From positions 1 to 37,808 of the forward strand of contig NZ_FONE01000034.1 in NCBI RefSeq assembly GCF_900112825.1: DNA of 37,808 bases, written 5' to 3'. This stretch comes from Nitrosomonas sp. Nm166. GTDB taxonomy: Bacteria; Pseudomonadota; Gammaproteobacteria; Burkholderiales; Nitrosomonadaceae. The position numbers and the translations under genes were made by a program. The notes below the pieces were generated by a model, which saw only the letters and a program-made list of their open reading frames with translations, was not told the origin of the DNA and did no database searches. Below, in pieces: positions 9,757 to 20,578 of this stretch. How positions within the stretch are numbered: the first letter of the stretch is position 1; each line of letters begins with the position of its first letter.

Positions 9757-11073
9757 ATGTCAAATAAATCTGTTGATAAATTCGCTGAACTAAAGCGTCG
9801 CTTATGGTTTCTATTGCTTGCATTGGTAGTGTATAGAATAGGTGCGCATGTTCCTGTACCCGGCATAGACCCAATTGTACTAAAAGATCTGTTCGAATCT
9901 CAAGAAAGCGGTGTTCTAGGCATGTTCAATATGTTTTCAGGCGGTGCTCTCTCTAGATTCTCGATTTTTGCGCTTGGCATTATGCCATATATATCCGCTT
10001 CAATCATAATGCAACTAGGTACTGTAGCTGTTCCTTATCTTGAAGCTTTAAAAAAAGAAGGCGAAAGTGGAAGAAGAAAAATTACCCAGTACACTCGTTA
10101 TGGAACTTTAGCATTAGCGCTTGTTCAAAGTTATGGCATTTCTATCGCATTACAGTCGCAGGCTGGATTAGTCATAGCACCTGGCACGATGTTTATATTA
10201 ACTACGGTTATTACATTGGTAACGGGTACTATTTTTTTGATGTGGCTGGGTGAACAAATTACTGAGCGAGGCATAGGTAATGGGATTTCTTTGATTATTT
10301 TTGCAGGCATTGCTGCGGGATTGCCCAGTGCAATCGGAGGAACTTTAGATTTGGTTAGCACCGGATCTATGCATTTTTTAGTAGCCCTAGGTATTTTTAT
10401 TGTAGCGGCATTAATTACAGGTCTTGTGGTTTTTGTTGAAAAAGGTCAAAGAAGAATACTGGTAAATTACGCAAAGCGACAGGTCGGGCGTAAGGTTTAT
10501 GGCGGTCAGAGCTCACATTTGCCTTTAAAGCTTAATATGGCTGGTGTTATTCCTCCTATTTTTGCTTCTAGCATTATTTTATTTCCTGCAACGTTAGCTG
10601 GCTGGTTTGCTAGCGGTGAATCTATGCTTTGGTTAAAAGATCTTAGTGCTGCTTTATCTCCTGGACAGCCAATTTATGTAATTCTTTATGCTATTATGAT
10701 CATTTTCTTTTGCTTTTTTTATACTGCACTTGTATTTAATCCGAAAGAAACTGCTGACAATCTTAAAAAAAGTGGTGCTTTTATACCTGGTATACGCCCA
10801 GGGGATCAGACTACGCGTTATATTGAAAGAATCATGCTGCGATTGACATTGACAGGATCAATATATGTAACGCTTGTATGCTTGCTACCTGAATTTTTAA
10901 TTCTAAAATGGAATGTGCCTTTTTATTTTGGCGGTACTTCTCTTTTAATTATAGTTATTGTTACTATGGATTTTATGTCACAAATTCAATCCCATGTGAT
11001 GTCATCACAGTACGATAGTCTATTGAAAAAGGCCAATTTTAAAGGTAGCACTGGAAGAATTCCTATCAAATAA
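9757..11073 (+). CDS. secY: Preprotein translocase subunit SecY
   Basis: A 438-residue integral membrane protein with ten predicted membrane helices, the channel of the Sec translocon in the inner membrane. The start [20 protein letters not shown] at ATG 9757 fits the family better than an in-frame TTG at 9742. Signatures include the plug-proximal [20 protein letters not shown], the TM4-5 loop with [20 protein letters not shown], and the C5 loop [20 protein letters not shown] that contacts ribosome and SecA. It follows rplO by 29 bases, as in most spc operons. Confidence 0.98.
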   Translation: MSNKSVDKFAELKRRLWFLLLALVVYRIGAHVPVPGIDPIVLKDLFESQESGVLGMFNMFSGGALSRFSIFALGIMPYISASIIMQLGTVAVPYLEALKKEGESGRRKITQYTRYGTLALALVQSYGISIALQSQAGLVIAPGTMFILTTVITLVTGTIFLMWLGEQITERGIGNGISLIIFAGIAAGLPSAIGGTLDLVSTGSMHFLVALGIFIVAALITGLVVFVEKGQRRILVNYAKRQVGRKVYGGQSSHLPLKLNMAGVIPPIFASSIILFPATLAGWFASGESMLWLKDLSAALSPGQPIYVILYAIMIIFFCFFYTALVFNPKETADNLKKSGAFIPGIRPGDQTTRYIERIMLRLTLTGSIYVTLVCLLPEFLILKWNVPFYFGGTSLLIIVIVTMDFMSQIQSHVMSSQYDSLLKKANFKGSTGRIPIK

Positions 11074-11087
11074 ATTTATATAAATTA

Positions 11088-11306
11088 ATGGCTAAAGAAG
11101 AAACAATACAGATGCAAGGTGAGATTCTTGAAACACTCCCTAATGCAACGTTTAGAGTTAAACTTGAAAATGGTCATATAGTACTTGGTCATATATCTGG
11201 AAAGATGCGTATGCATTATATAAGAATATTACCAGGCGATAAGGTAACAGTTGATTTAACGCCTTATGATTTAACACGTGCAAGAATAACCTTTCGTGCT
11301 AAATAA
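11088..11306 (+). CDS. infA: Translation initiation factor IF-1
   Basis: A 72-residue S1-type OB-fold protein beginning [20 protein letters not shown], ending [15 protein letters not shown], the classical IF-1 length and motifs. It occupies the 30S A site during initiation. It lies between secY and rpmJ with no adk insertion. Confidence 0.98.
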   Translation: MAKEETIQMQGEILETLPNATFRVKLENGHIVLGHISGKMRMHYIRILPGDKVTVDLTPYDLTRARITFRAK

Positions 11307-11334
11307 TAGGGGATATTGATGAGGAATTTTATTA

Positions 11335-11448
11335 ATGAAAGTAAATGCATCTGTAAAGAGATTTTGTAGGAATTGTAAAGTAATTCGCCGAAATCGAGTT
11401 GTACGAGTAATTTGTACTGATCCTCGACACAAGCAGCGGCAAGGTTAA
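11335..11448 (+). CDS. rpmJ: 50S ribosomal protein L36 (bL36), zinc-binding form
   Basis: A 37-residue protein: [20 protein letters not shown] followed by [17 protein letters not shown]. Cys11, Cys14, Cys27 and His32 form the C-x2-C-x12-C-x4-H zinc knuckle of the C+ paralogue. ATG at 11335 is preceded by GAGGAA at 11321-11326. It ends 32 bases before rpsM, its usual neighbour. Confidence 0.97.
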   Translation: MKVNASVKRFCRNCKVIRRNRVVRVICTDPRHKQRQG

Positions 11449-11480
11449 ATAAAATCCAAAAACATAAACAGGAAGATTAA

Positions 11481-11840
11481 ATGGCGCGTATTGCTGGCGT
11501 AAATATTCCAAATCATCAGCATGTAGGTATAGCTCTTACAGCAATCTATGGAATTGGAAGATCAAGCTCTAAAAGTATTTGTAAATCTGTTGGAATTGAA
11601 ACAGATATAAAAATAAAAGACTTGTCGGATGAACAAATTGATCAATTACGTGATCATATTACAAAGCTAACAATTGAAGGTGATTTACGCAGAGAAGTTT
11701 CCATGAATATTAAACGATTAATGGATCTTGGATGCTATCGTGGTTTACGACACCGTCGAGGTCTTCCTGTACGAGGTCAGCGCACGCGCACCAATGCTAG
11801 AACTCGAAAAGGACCTCGTAAAGCAGTAAGGGCGAGATAA
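11481..11840 (+). CDS. rpsM: 30S ribosomal protein S13 (uS13)
   Basis: A 119-residue uS13, starting [20 protein letters not shown] and ending with the basic tail [20 protein letters not shown] then [13 protein letters not shown]. It contacts P-site tRNA and 50S bridges. GGAAGATTAA precedes the ATG. First gene of the alpha group. Confidence 0.98.
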   Translation: MARIAGVNIPNHQHVGIALTAIYGIGRSSSKSICKSVGIETDIKIKDLSDEQIDQLRDHITKLTIEGDLRREVSMNIKRLMDLGCYRGLRHRRGLPVRGQRTRTNARTRKGPRKAVRAR

Positions 11841-11878
11841 ATTTTTGTTGAATATTTAAAATTAGGAATTCTATTTTT

Positions 11879-12268
11879 ATGGTTAAGACAGCTTCTCGCG
11901 TACGTAAGAAAGTAAAAAAGAATATCTCAGAAGGTGTAGCACATATTCATGCTTCTTTTAATAATACTATAGTAACTATAACCGATAGACAAGGAAATGC
12001 TCTTTCTTGGGCTACCTCTGGAGGAGCTGGCTTTAAAGGATCACGCAAAAGCACACCATTTGCGGCTCAAGTTGCTGCTGAAAATGCTAGCAAAATTGCG
12101 ATGGATTGTGGCGTTAAGAACTTGGAAGTTAGAATCAAAGGACCGGGACCAGGAAGAGATTCGGCCGTTCGGGCTTTGAATGCAGCTGGTTTTAAAATTA
12201 CGAGTATTTCTGATGTGACACCTGTCCCGCATAATGGATGCCGTCCACCCAAAAAACGCCGTATTTGA
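11879..12268 (+). CDS. rpsK: 30S ribosomal protein S11 (uS11)
   Basis: A 129-residue uS11 on the 30S platform. It has [20 protein letters not shown] and the C-terminal signature [19 protein letters not shown]. The gene is 38 bases after rpsM; rpsD's ribosome-binding site overlaps its last codons. Confidence 0.98.
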   Translation: MVKTASRVRKKVKKNISEGVAHIHASFNNTIVTITDRQGNALSWATSGGAGFKGSRKSTPFAAQVAAENASKIAMDCGVKNLEVRIKGPGPGRDSAVRALNAAGFKITSISDVTPVPHNGCRPPKKRRI

Positions 12269-12278
12269 GGAGAATGCA

Positions 12279-12905
12279 TTGGCTAGAAATCTTGAACCTA
12301 AATGTAAGCAGTGTCGCCGCGAAGGCGAAAAATTATTCTTAAAAGGCGAAAAATGTTTTACAGATAAATGCGCAATTGAAAGAAGAAATTATCCTCCCGG
12401 ACAACATGGACAAAAAAAAGGAAGATTATCCGATTATGGCGGTCAGCTTCGTGAAAAACAAAAGGTTAGAAGGATCTATGGAATATTAGAACGACAATTT
12501 CGCAATATTTACAAGACTGCCGATAAAAGCAGGGATATTACGGGCGATACTTTATTGCAATTACTTGAAAGCCGCCTTGATAGTGTAGCTTATCATATGG
12601 GCTTTGGTTCATCACGCGCCGAAGCAAGACAAGTTGTAAGACACAACTGTATTCTTGTTAATGGTAAACGTGTTAATGTGCCAACCTATTTAGTCAAAGC
12701 TGGTGATATTATTGAAGTTGCAAATAATGCTAAAAATCAATTACGTATTAAGGCAGCTTTAGATACAGCTGATAATCGCCATTTTCCATCATGGATAGAA
12801 GTAAACGTTAAAGAAATGAAAGGCACTTTTAAAGCTAAACCAGATCGTTCAGAATTACCCGCAACAATTAATGAATCATTGGTTGTGGAATTATACTCCA
12901 AGTAA
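12279..12905 (+). CDS. rpsD: 30S ribosomal protein S4 (uS4), TTG start
   Basis: A 208-residue uS4. No ATG fits: the family start (M)[19 protein letters not shown] begins at TTG 12279, which has a strong GAGGAGA site at 12267-12273. The longer reading from 12234 would run through the end of rpsK and is rejected. The N-terminal Cys set (CKQC, then C-x4-C before [13 protein letters not shown]) suggests the zinc-binding form. An S4 RNA-binding domain covers about residues 95-160 ([20 protein letters not shown]). In E. coli S4 represses the alpha operon. Confidence 0.96.
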   Translation: MARNLEPKCKQCRREGEKLFLKGEKCFTDKCAIERRNYPPGQHGQKKGRLSDYGGQLREKQKVRRIYGILERQFRNIYKTADKSRDITGDTLLQLLESRLDSVAYHMGFGSSRAEARQVVRHNCILVNGKRVNVPTYLVKAGDIIEVANNAKNQLRIKAALDTADNRHFPSWIEVNVKEMKGTFKAKPDRSELPATINESLVVELYSK

Positions 12906-12949
12906 TTAATTTTCTATTGGTTTGCTTTATGTAAAAGGACCTTACTACT

Positions 12950-13954
12950 ATGCAGGGTAATGAATTATTAACGCCTCGTATTATTGATGTTCAAAATATA
13001 TCACCACTACATGCTAAGGTTGTTATGGAACCCTTCGAAAGAGGGTATGGGCATACCTTAGGAAATGCACTGCGTCGGATTCTTTTGTCATCTATGACAG
13101 GCTATGCGCCCACTGAAGTAAAAATCGCTGGTGTCGTTCACGAATATTCCGCGCTTGATGGTGTGCAGGAAGATGTGGTTGATATTTTGTTGAATATAAA
13201 AGGAATAATATTAAAATTACATGGCAATAATGAAGCTATACTTTCCTTAAAAAAATCTGGTAAGGGCGTTGTTACAGCTAGTGATATAGAAATTAGTCAT
13301 GATGTTGAAATTCTGAACCCTGATCATGTTATTGCTCATTTAACAGCTGACGGAAAAATTGATATCCAATTAAAGGTGGAAAAAGGGCGTGGATATGTTC
13401 CTGCTACTGTAAGAAAAAGCAAAGATTCTGATAAAACAATAGGTACAATTTTATTAGATGCGTCTTTCAGTCCCATCAGACGAGTTAGTTATACCGTTGA
13501 AAGTGCTCGTGTTGAACAAAGAACCGATTTAGATAAACTCATCATGGATCTCGAAACAAATGGAATTGTTGAACCCGAGGAGGCAATTCGGTACGCTGCA
13601 CGAATTCTAGTTCAGCAATTATCCGTTTTTGCGGATTTAGAGAGCACTCCAGTTGCTAAGGAGCAGCCACAAATTCCATCGATTGACCCTATTTTGTTGC
13701 GTCCAGTTGATGATTTAGAGCTTACCGTTAGATCTGCTAATTGTCTTAAGGTTGAAAATATTTATTATATAGGGGATCTGATTCAACGCACAGAAGCTGA
13801 ATTGCTGCGCACTCCAAATCTAGGAAGAAAGTCCCTTAATGAGATAAAGGAAGTATTAGCTGCACGCGACCTTTCATTAGGTATGAAATTAGATAATTGG
13901 CCACCGCCTAATCTTGATAATATTGCTAAGGATTTGAATCATGCGCCACAATAA
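12950..13954 (+). CDS. rpoA: RNA polymerase subunit alpha
   Basis: A 334-residue alpha subunit. The N-terminal assembly domain (about 1-230) holds [20 protein letters not shown] and the dimer-forming regions. A linker precedes the C-terminal domain (about 250-325), with [20 protein letters not shown] and [20 protein letters not shown], which contacts UP elements and activators. AAGGACC lies upstream of the ATG. It overlaps rplQ by 14 bases. Confidence 0.98.
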   Translation: MQGNELLTPRIIDVQNISPLHAKVVMEPFERGYGHTLGNALRRILLSSMTGYAPTEVKIAGVVHEYSALDGVQEDVVDILLNIKGIILKLHGNNEAILSLKKSGKGVVTASDIEISHDVEILNPDHVIAHLTADGKIDIQLKVEKGRGYVPATVRKSKDSDKTIGTILLDASFSPIRRVSYTVESARVEQRTDLDKLIMDLETNGIVEPEEAIRYAARILVQQLSVFADLESTPVAKEQPQIPSIDPILLRPVDDLELTVRSANCLKVENIYYIGDLIQRTEAELLRTPNLGRKSLNEIKEVLAARDLSLGMKLDNWPPPNLDNIAKDLNHAPQ

Positions 13955-14339
13955 CGGCTTAAGAAAGTTAAACCGATCAAGTAGTCATCGTACAGCTATG
14001 TTTCGCAATATGAGCAACTCATTGTTGAGACATGAGGTTATTACCACTACCTTACCGAAAGCCAAAGAGCTTAGGAAATATGTCGAGCCTGTTATAACTT
14101 TAGGAAAAAAACCAACTTTGTCTAATCGTAGATTAGCTTTTAATAAGCTTCGGGATCGAGAAATTGTGACTAAGCTATTTTCAGAATTAGGACCACGTTA
14201 CGAAACACGACCTGGTGGATATTTGCGAATTCTCAAGTATGGTTTTAGAAAAGGCGATAATGCACCAATGGCGTTTGTTGAGCTAGTAGATAGACCAGAT
14301 AATGAACAAACTTCTAAATCAGCAAACACTGAAGAGTAA
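13941..14339 (+). CDS. rplQ: 50S ribosomal protein L17 (bL17)
   Basis: A 132-residue bL17, starting [20 protein letters not shown], with [20 protein letters not shown] and [20 protein letters not shown]. The last ~15 residues are a loose polar tail. The start lies inside the end of rpoA, the usual coupled arrangement. It closes the ribosomal run; no clear Rho-independent terminator follows. Confidence 0.97.
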   Translation: MRHNNGLRKLNRSSSHRTAMFRNMSNSLLRHEVITTTLPKAKELRKYVEPVITLGKKPTLSNRRLAFNKLRDREIVTKLFSELGPRYETRPGGYLRILKYGFRKGDNAPMAFVELVDRPDNEQTSKSANTEE

Positions 14340-14422
14340 ATCATAATTCTTTATTATTTATGTGGCATCCATCATTAAAATAACTTTTTTCTTCTATTGT
14401 CTTACTTTTAATAGAGGAGTCT

Positions 14423-14465
14423 ATTAGTAGGATCCAGACTTTTATCGATTTATGATCCTACTAAT
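14423..14465 (+). promoter_or_regulatory. Perfect 12-bp inverted repeat abutting the birA start codon
   Basis: ATTAGTAGGATC (14423-14434) and its exact reverse complement GATCCTACTAAT (14454-14465) flank a 19-base spacer. The second arm ends on the base before the birA ATG. The only good ribosome-binding site, GAGGAG at 14414-14419, lies just outside the first arm, three bases before it. A folded hairpin would place that site next to the start codon. As DNA, the 43-bp span could instead be an operator. The arms do not match the TTGTAAACC half-site of known BirA boxes. Confidence 0.6.
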
Positions 14466-15458
14466 ATGAATCAACTTATATTTTCTATTCTTCGCTTATT
14501 AAGCGACGGAAAATTCTATTCCGATGTATCAATAGCGGAACAACTCCAGTGCTCACATGCAGAAGTTTTGAATGCGATAAAACAAATCGATAATTATGGA
14601 GTTAATTTAACTAAGCATTGTGAACGCAATTATCGTTGGGAAACCCCTATCCAATGGTTAAATTCTGATTCTATCCTTAGCAGTACCTGCATCAATTCAA
14701 ATTTTTTTAACATAAAGATTTTTGATTTAATTGATTCTACAAATAATTTCCTTCTTAACAATTTAGAGAATAGACAAATAGGTCGTTGTGATTGTATTCC
14801 TGTCGTTGCTGCCGAATTACAGACAAATGGACGTGGCAGAATTGGTCGTAACTGGTATAGTGGATTGGGCGATAGTCTTACGTTCTCATTGGGATGGCGC
14901 TTTGAACAAAGTATATCTTCATTGTCGGGCCTCAGTTTGACTGTTGGTATTGCGATAATTCGTGTTCTTAACTCTTTTTCTATCCAAAATGTCAGCCTTA
15001 AATGGCCTAACGATATTTTGTTTGATCATTACAAATTAGCTGGTGTTTTAATTGAACTTCGGAGAGAAATACGGGATGTATCATACGCTGTAATCGGTAT
15101 TGGTATTAACTTTAATCTTTCTGAAAAAGTTAAATCAGCTATTACACAACAAGTTACTGATTTATTTGCTATCACTGGTAAATATATAGATCGAAACTTA
15201 TTATTCGGTGCATTACTATCAGAATTACGAAGCATTTTGATGAGCTTTGAAAAATATGGTTTTGCACATTTTAAAAAAGAATGGATAAGCTATCATGGAT
15301 ATGAAGGTAAAAATATTTATCTAACTCTGCCTAATAATCTTGTAATTGAAGGCATTATTGATGGGATTAATAATGATGGAGCGCTCTCTTTGAAAACAAG
15401 CACTGGCAGAAATTTTTATAATGTGGGAGATGTTTCCATCCGCACAAAGCAGCCATAA
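14466..15458 (+). CDS. birA: Biotin--[acetyl-CoA carboxylase] ligase, with DNA-binding domain
   Basis: A 330-residue bifunctional-type BirA. Residues 1-60 look like a winged helix (LLSDGKFYSDVSIAEQLQCS). The central catalytic domain has the biotinyl-AMP loop QTNGRGRIGRNWYSGLGDSL (about 119-138) and KWPNDILFDHYKLAGVLIEL (about 180-199). A small C-terminal SH3-like domain (about 275-325) follows. It activates biotin and transfers it to the BCCP subunit of acetyl-CoA carboxylase; proteins with the HTH often also repress bio genes. Such a cluster lies at 26857-31349. coaX follows by 9 bases, so both are probably one transcript. Confidence 0.95.
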   Translation: MNQLIFSILRLLSDGKFYSDVSIAEQLQCSHAEVLNAIKQIDNYGVNLTKHCERNYRWETPIQWLNSDSILSSTCINSNFFNIKIFDLIDSTNNFLLNNLENRQIGRCDCIPVVAAELQTNGRGRIGRNWYSGLGDSLTFSLGWRFEQSISSLSGLSLTVGIAIIRVLNSFSIQNVSLKWPNDILFDHYKLAGVLIELRREIRDVSYAVIGIGINFNLSEKVKSAITQQVTDLFAITGKYIDRNLLFGALLSELRSILMSFEKYGFAHFKKEWISYHGYEGKNIYLTLPNNLVIEGIIDGINNDGALSLKTSTGRNFYNVGDVSIRTKQP

Positions 15459-15467
15459 GTATATAGT

Positions 15468-16205
15468 ATGCCTTATATATTAGCGATTGATTCCGGAAAC
15501 TCATATGTTAAATGGGGTCTATATGCTAATCATCAATGGCTCAAAAAAGGTAAAGTTTGTTATACTGGCGTATCTTCATTAGAAAAGGAATTTGCTGATT
15601 TACCAGAACCATCAGTAATTGTTGTTTCGCATGTTGCTCGTGTATACACGCGAGATCAACTCGATATACTCCTTTCCGTTTGGCCGGTTAAACCTCACTG
15701 GATAGTTGCCCAGGCATTTCAATGTAGTGTCTTTAATAATTATTTAAATCCTACTCAATTAGGTAGCGATCGATGGGCTGCTTTAATTGCTGCTTGGAAG
15801 ATTCAGGGCCACGCTTGTTTAGTTATTAATGTCGGTACTGCCCTGACTATCGATGCTCTCTCTGATTCTGGAGAATTCTTAGGCGGTATCATCGTGCCTG
15901 GAATTCACCTGATAAGAAACAGCTTATTGTCAGGCACACAATTAATAACTACTGATACGGGAAATTATAAAGAATTTCCTCAGAATACTGACGATGGAGT
16001 TCGAAGTGGTGTAATCCAATGTTTAATAGGTGCAATTGAGCGAATGTACAACTTGCTTTCTTTACAATTAAGTCACCCTGTTGAGAAATGTGTTATGAGT
16101 GGTGGGGGAGTATCTGAATTAATACCTTTTATTAAATTTCCGATCACAATTATTGATAATTTGGTACTGGAAGGATTAGTTGTCATTGCTGATGATCTTC
16201 AATGA
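15468..16205 (+). CDS. coaX: Type III pantothenate kinase
   Basis: A 245-residue ASKHA-fold kinase for the first step of coenzyme A synthesis. Visible motifs: IDSGNSYVKWG (phosphate 1 loop, residues 7-17), QLGSDRWAALIAAW (about 99-112), NVGTALTIDAL (about 124-134), GGIIVPGI, and the adenosine-site MSGGG near residue 205. Type III enzymes are insensitive to CoA feedback and need a monovalent cation. Coupling with birA in a two-gene unit is common in betaproteobacteria. Confidence 0.94.
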   Translation: MPYILAIDSGNSYVKWGLYANHQWLKKGKVCYTGVSSLEKEFADLPEPSVIVVSHVARVYTRDQLDILLSVWPVKPHWIVAQAFQCSVFNNYLNPTQLGSDRWAALIAAWKIQGHACLVINVGTALTIDALSDSGEFLGGIIVPGIHLIRNSLLSGTQLITTDTGNYKEFPQNTDDGVRSGVIQCLIGAIERMYNLLSLQLSHPVEKCVMSGGGVSELIPFIKFPITIIDNLVLEGLVVIADDLQ

Positions 16206-16238
16206 GACACTTAATCCCAAAGAATTAAAAGAATACTC

Positions 16239-16841
16239 ATGCTTCACTTCCAAAGTGCTACCTTTTATACATCAATCAATGACGCGCAAGATTTGCCACC
16301 GTGCTCGGGTATTGAGGAGGTCGCATTTGCCGGCAGATCAAATGCTGGTAAATCGAGTGTCATTAATACGCTTACTCATCGAAATCGTTTGGCTTTCGTC
16401 AGTAAAACACCAGGACGTACTCAACAAATTAATTTCTTTAAATTGGATACCGGACAGTTTCTTGTTGATTTACCGGGATATGGATACGCTAAAGTTCCTT
16501 ATTCCATTCATCAGCATTGGGAAAAATTGTTGAGTAGTTATTTGCAAACGCGCAAGTCACTCAAGGGGTTAATATTGATAATGGATATTCGTCATCCACT
16601 TAAATCTTCAGATATTCAAATGCTTGAGTGGTTTGCACCATCAGGAAGAGCAATTCATATTTTATTAACTAAAGCTGATAAGTTGAGTAAACAGCAGGCG
16701 AATATTACCTTGAAAGAAGTCAGCCTATATTTGAAGAGAAGTGCTTGCTCACAATGTAGTGTTCAACTATTTTCAAGTTTATCGGCTATAGGTGTTGAAG
16801 AGGCAAGATTTGTCATTAATAAATGGTTTACAAATAATTAA
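16239..16841 (+). CDS. engB: Ribosome biogenesis GTPase EngB (YsxC/YihA)
   Basis: A 200-residue TRAFAC-class GTPase needed for late 50S assembly. G1 GRSNAGKSS (32-40), G3 DLPG (77-80) within [10 protein letters not shown], and G4 TKAD (144-147) are intact, with the switch I threonine in [12 protein letters not shown]. Length is typical. It starts 33 bases after coaX and may belong to the same transcript. Confidence 0.95.
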   Translation: MLHFQSATFYTSINDAQDLPPCSGIEEVAFAGRSNAGKSSVINTLTHRNRLAFVSKTPGRTQQINFFKLDTGQFLVDLPGYGYAKVPYSIHQHWEKLLSSYLQTRKSLKGLILIMDIRHPLKSSDIQMLEWFAPSGRAIHILLTKADKLSKQQANITLKEVSLYLKRSACSQCSVQLFSSLSAIGVEEARFVINKWFTNN

Positions 16842-16884
16842 TGGCTTACAGATAATTAAGGGTATAATAAGCTTTATTTTAGAT

Positions 16885-16927
16885 AAAATTAAAAGACCCC
16901 CGGTTAAAAGGGGAGTAAAACCGGGGG
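16885..16927 (-). terminator. Rho-independent terminator on the minus strand
   Basis: CCCCCGGTT (16897-16905) pairs perfectly with AACCGGGGG (16919-16927) around a 13-base loop. Reading the minus strand, the stem is followed directly by TCTTTTAATTTT. On the plus strand the stem is followed by AACCGCC, so termination works for minus-strand transcription only. No protein gene ends here on that strand, which points to a small RNA. Confidence 0.72.
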
Positions 16928-16990
16928 AACCGCCTTAATATCACTTAAGGCCCTGTCTCAGGGAGGGAAGACAGGGGACACGATCAAGAC
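16886..16990 (-). ncRNA. Candidate small RNA with stacked hairpins, antisense to the engB-hemB gap
   Basis: Four hairpins follow one another almost without gaps: 16976-16980/16991-16995 (5 bp), 16951-16958/16969-16976 (8 bp), 16932-16938/16945-16951 (6-7 bp) and the terminator 16897-16927 (9 bp). Neighbouring stems share one base. A possible -10 box TATAAA lies on the minus strand at 17002-16997; no good -35 is seen. The predicted RNA is about 105 nt. Its loops read UCCCUCCCUG and UUACUCCCCUUUU, both containing CUCCC, which could pair with GGGAG-type ribosome-binding sites. No protein-coding potential is evident. Family unknown to me; function inferred only. Confidence 0.55.
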
Positions 16991-17037
16991 TGTCCATTTA
17001 TAAGAGGACATAACTATTTAATAAGTTCCCAAGTTAA

Positions 17038-18057
<1,020 letters not shown>

Positions 18058-18059
18058 TA

Positions 18060-20384
18060 TTAGAACAATTGATCCCTTAGATCTGTTGTGGCTTTGGGTG
18101 TATGCTCAACAGATAGTGTGTCGTCTGAGAGTGGAGGGAGTTGCTCGCTAAAGAAATATTCGGCCATATCTCCACTCGAATCTCTAAATCCTGTTGCTGA
18201 GTTGATTTTAGTTGCAAGAATTCCTTTAGGAAGTTTGTGTTCCGCCATAGAAATATTTTTCAGGACCGGTTCCATGTAATCCATCCAAATAGGTAATGCA
18301 ACACGTCCTCCAGTTTCGTTGTTTCCTAATGACTTGGGTTCATCATATCCTGTCCAGGCAATAGTCACCAGATTCTTTTGAAAACCACAAAACCATGCAT
18401 CAACAAAATTACTCGTGGTTCCGGTTTTGCCTGCTAAATCTTTACGCTTCAATTGCTTAGCTTTAATGGCTGTGCCATGATTGATCACATCTTGCATCAT
18501 GCTTGTCATGATAAATGCATTCCGCGGATCAATCACGCGCTTGGCGCCATTTGAAACTGTCACAGGCTGGAATCGTTCGAGTATATTGCCTTTCTCATCT
18601 TCAATGCTTTTTATAAAATAAGGAGCAATGCGGTAACCACCATTTGCAAAAACTGCATACCCGGCAGCCATTTGTATTGGCGTAACTGAGCCAGAGCCTA
18701 ATGCCATTGGTAAATAGGGAGGGTGACGGTTTGCATCAAAACCAAATCGGGTAATGTAATCTTGAGCATATTGTATGCCGATAGCCTGGAGTATTCGAAT
18801 AGACACAAGATTTTTAGATTTAGTTAGCGCAGTTCGCATGCGCATAGGACCTTCAAACTTTCCATCAAAATTCTTTGGTTCCCATAATTGACTACCCGTT
18901 TGAGTTGCACTGAAGGAAAGTGGCGCATCATTGATGATTGTAGCCGGAGTAAAGCCTTTTTCCAAAGCCGCGGAATAAATGAAGGGTTTAAAGCTGGATC
19001 CCGGTTGTCGCCATGCCTGTGTGACATGGTTGAATTGATTTTTATGAAAATCAAATCCGCCTATTAATGCATGGATGGCGCCATCATTTGGGTTAAGAGA
19101 AACAAGTGCTGCTTCTATTTCTGGAAGCTGAACGATGTGCCAAATATTTTTTTTATCTTTCTGTATACGAATGAGTGCACCTGGGACAATGTATTTTTTT
19201 CCAGCCTCTTTTTTATCAGTTAAAAATTTCTGTGCGAATTTGAGTCCCTCACTTGTGATTTCAATGACTTCTCCACCTTTACGATAAGCCTGTACTTTAT
19301 TGGGTTTAGCAGTTAATACGATGGCCGGATAAATGTCATCGCTATCATTAACTTCATCCAGTGCATCATCGAGTATTTTTTCCTGGTTGACACCATATTT
19401 CAGTAAATCGAAATAAACTTCCGGTCCCCGATAACCTCGACGCCTGTCATACTCAAGAATGTTTTTTCTTAACGCCTGATAAGCGGCTGTCTGATCCAAC
19501 TGGCGAATAGTTGTATAGACTCTGATACCTTTGCTATAAGCTTCTTCCTGGTAACGATCATATATGACTTGACGAACCATCTCAGCAACATAGTCAGCAG
19601 GCATTGCGAAAACTGTTGATTGTCTTTTAACAGGAACAGGCTGTTTTTCTAGCTCACTCAATTCCTCATCTGAGATATGATTAAGTTTATGCAATCGACC
19701 TAATACATAAAGTTGCCGACTTTTAGCACGTTTAGGGCTACTGATAGGATTATAGCTGGAAGGTGCTTTGGGCAATCCAGCTAACATGGCAGCTTCAGCC
19801 ATGTTAATTTCTTGCAGTGATTTGCCAAAATATATTTGAGCAGCTGCTGCAAAACCATAGCTACGTTGACCGAGATAAATTTGGTTGATGTAAAGTTCTA
19901 GAATTTTATCTTTACTAAGGTTATGCTCAATTTTGAACGCTAATAATGCTTCACTGAGTTTTCTAGTAAATGTTTTTTCTCTGGTCAGGAAAAAATTTCT
20001 TGCTACTTGCATGGTTATGGTACTAGCGCCTTGGCGCACACTGCCTGCTGAGAAATTTGAATAAGCGGCACGCAATACTCCTAAATAATCCACACCGCTA
20101 TGTTCATAAAAACGATCATCTTCTGCAGCAAGAATTGCTTGTTTAAGATGTTCAGGCACTTCGGAAATTTCTACAACATTTCGACGCTCTGCGCCAAATT
20201 CTCCTATTAAGAGCCCTTCATCACTATATATCCGTAGAGGTATTTTGGGACGGTAGTCAGTGAGTGTATCCAGTGAAGGTAAATTGGAATATATAACCAG
20301 CGCGGCAAACCCGGCTAATAATATACCAATCAAGCCCAATGCGGACATTGAAACAAAAAAATAATACAACCAGCGAACTAACAT
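18060..20384 (-). CDS. mrcA: Penicillin-binding protein 1A (bifunctional murein polymerase)
   Basis: A 774-residue class A PBP anchored by a membrane helix at residues 12-32. The GT51 glycosyltransferase domain has Glu88 in EDDRFYEHSGVDY and RQGASTITMQVARNFFL (117-133). The transpeptidase has SSFK (463-466, nucleophile Ser463), SKN (523-525) and KTG (653-655). It makes and cross-links peptidoglycan in the periplasm. It is divergent from pilM, as in many proteobacteria, and its stop almost touches hemB. Confidence 0.97.
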   Translation of the reverse strand: MLVRWLYYFFVSMSALGLIGILLAGFAALVIYSNLPSLDTLTDYRPKIPLRIYSDEGLLIGEFGAERRNVVEISEVPEHLKQAILAAEDDRFYEHSGVDYLGVLRAAYSNFSAGSVRQGASTITMQVARNFFLTREKTFTRKLSEALLAFKIEHNLSKDKILELYINQIYLGQRSYGFAAAAQIYFGKSLQEINMAEAAMLAGLPKAPSSYNPISSPKRAKSRQLYVLGRLHKLNHISDEELSELEKQPVPVKRQSTVFAMPADYVAEMVRQVIYDRYQEEAYSKGIRVYTTIRQLDQTAAYQALRKNILEYDRRRGYRGPEVYFDLLKYGVNQEKILDDALDEVNDSDDIYPAIVLTAKPNKVQAYRKGGEVIEITSEGLKFAQKFLTDKKEAGKKYIVPGALIRIQKDKKNIWHIVQLPEIEAALVSLNPNDGAIHALIGGFDFHKNQFNHVTQAWRQPGSSFKPFIYSAALEKGFTPATIINDAPLSFSATQTGSQLWEPKNFDGKFEGPMRMRTALTKSKNLVSIRILQAIGIQYAQDYITRFGFDANRHPPYLPMALGSGSVTPIQMAAGYAVFANGGYRIAPYFIKSIEDEKGNILERFQPVTVSNGAKRVIDPRNAFIMTSMMQDVINHGTAIKAKQLKRKDLAGKTGTTSNFVDAWFCGFQKNLVTIAWTGYDEPKSLGNNETGGRVALPIWMDYMEPVLKNISMAEHKLPKGILATKINSATGFRDSSGDMAEYFFSEQLPPLSDDTLSVEHTPKATTDLRDQLF

Positions 20385-20513
20385 GAATATGGAGATAATG
20401 CGAACAGTTATAGAGGGAATATATACCGTTTTTCTTTGGATTGGATTTTCTTACTTCTGTCAGAATCTAGTGAGTTATTTAATCTCTTCTGAAATTTAGC
20501 AAATAACAAGTAG

Positions 20514-20542
20514 TTTACATACATTTAGCTTTAATTGGTAAT
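20514..20542 (+). promoter_or_regulatory. Possible promoter of the pil operon
   Basis: TTTACA (20514-20519) and GGTAAT (20537-20542) are 17 bases apart in the 194-base gap between divergent mrcA and pilM. The -10 match is only partial. Based on pattern and position alone. Confidence 0.3.
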
Positions 20543-20578
20543 TTTAATTTGCGAGCATCGCTTCAATCTAATAAGTCA

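Noticed and set aside
14340..14410. Terminator after rplQ
   Set aside because: Only a weak AT stem (14393-14415) and T-runs without a preceding GC-rich hairpin are present.
16897..16995. Plus-strand reading of the hairpin cluster as a CsrA/RsmA-sponge RNA with GGA motifs in loops
   Set aside because: Only two loop motifs match A-N-GGA, both in one hairpin, and the T-rich tail after the strongest stem exists only on the minus strand.
20549..20578. TTG start for pilM ten codons upstream
   Set aside because: No ribosome-binding site, and it would sit on the predicted transcription start; the ATG at 20579 gives a family-like N-terminus.
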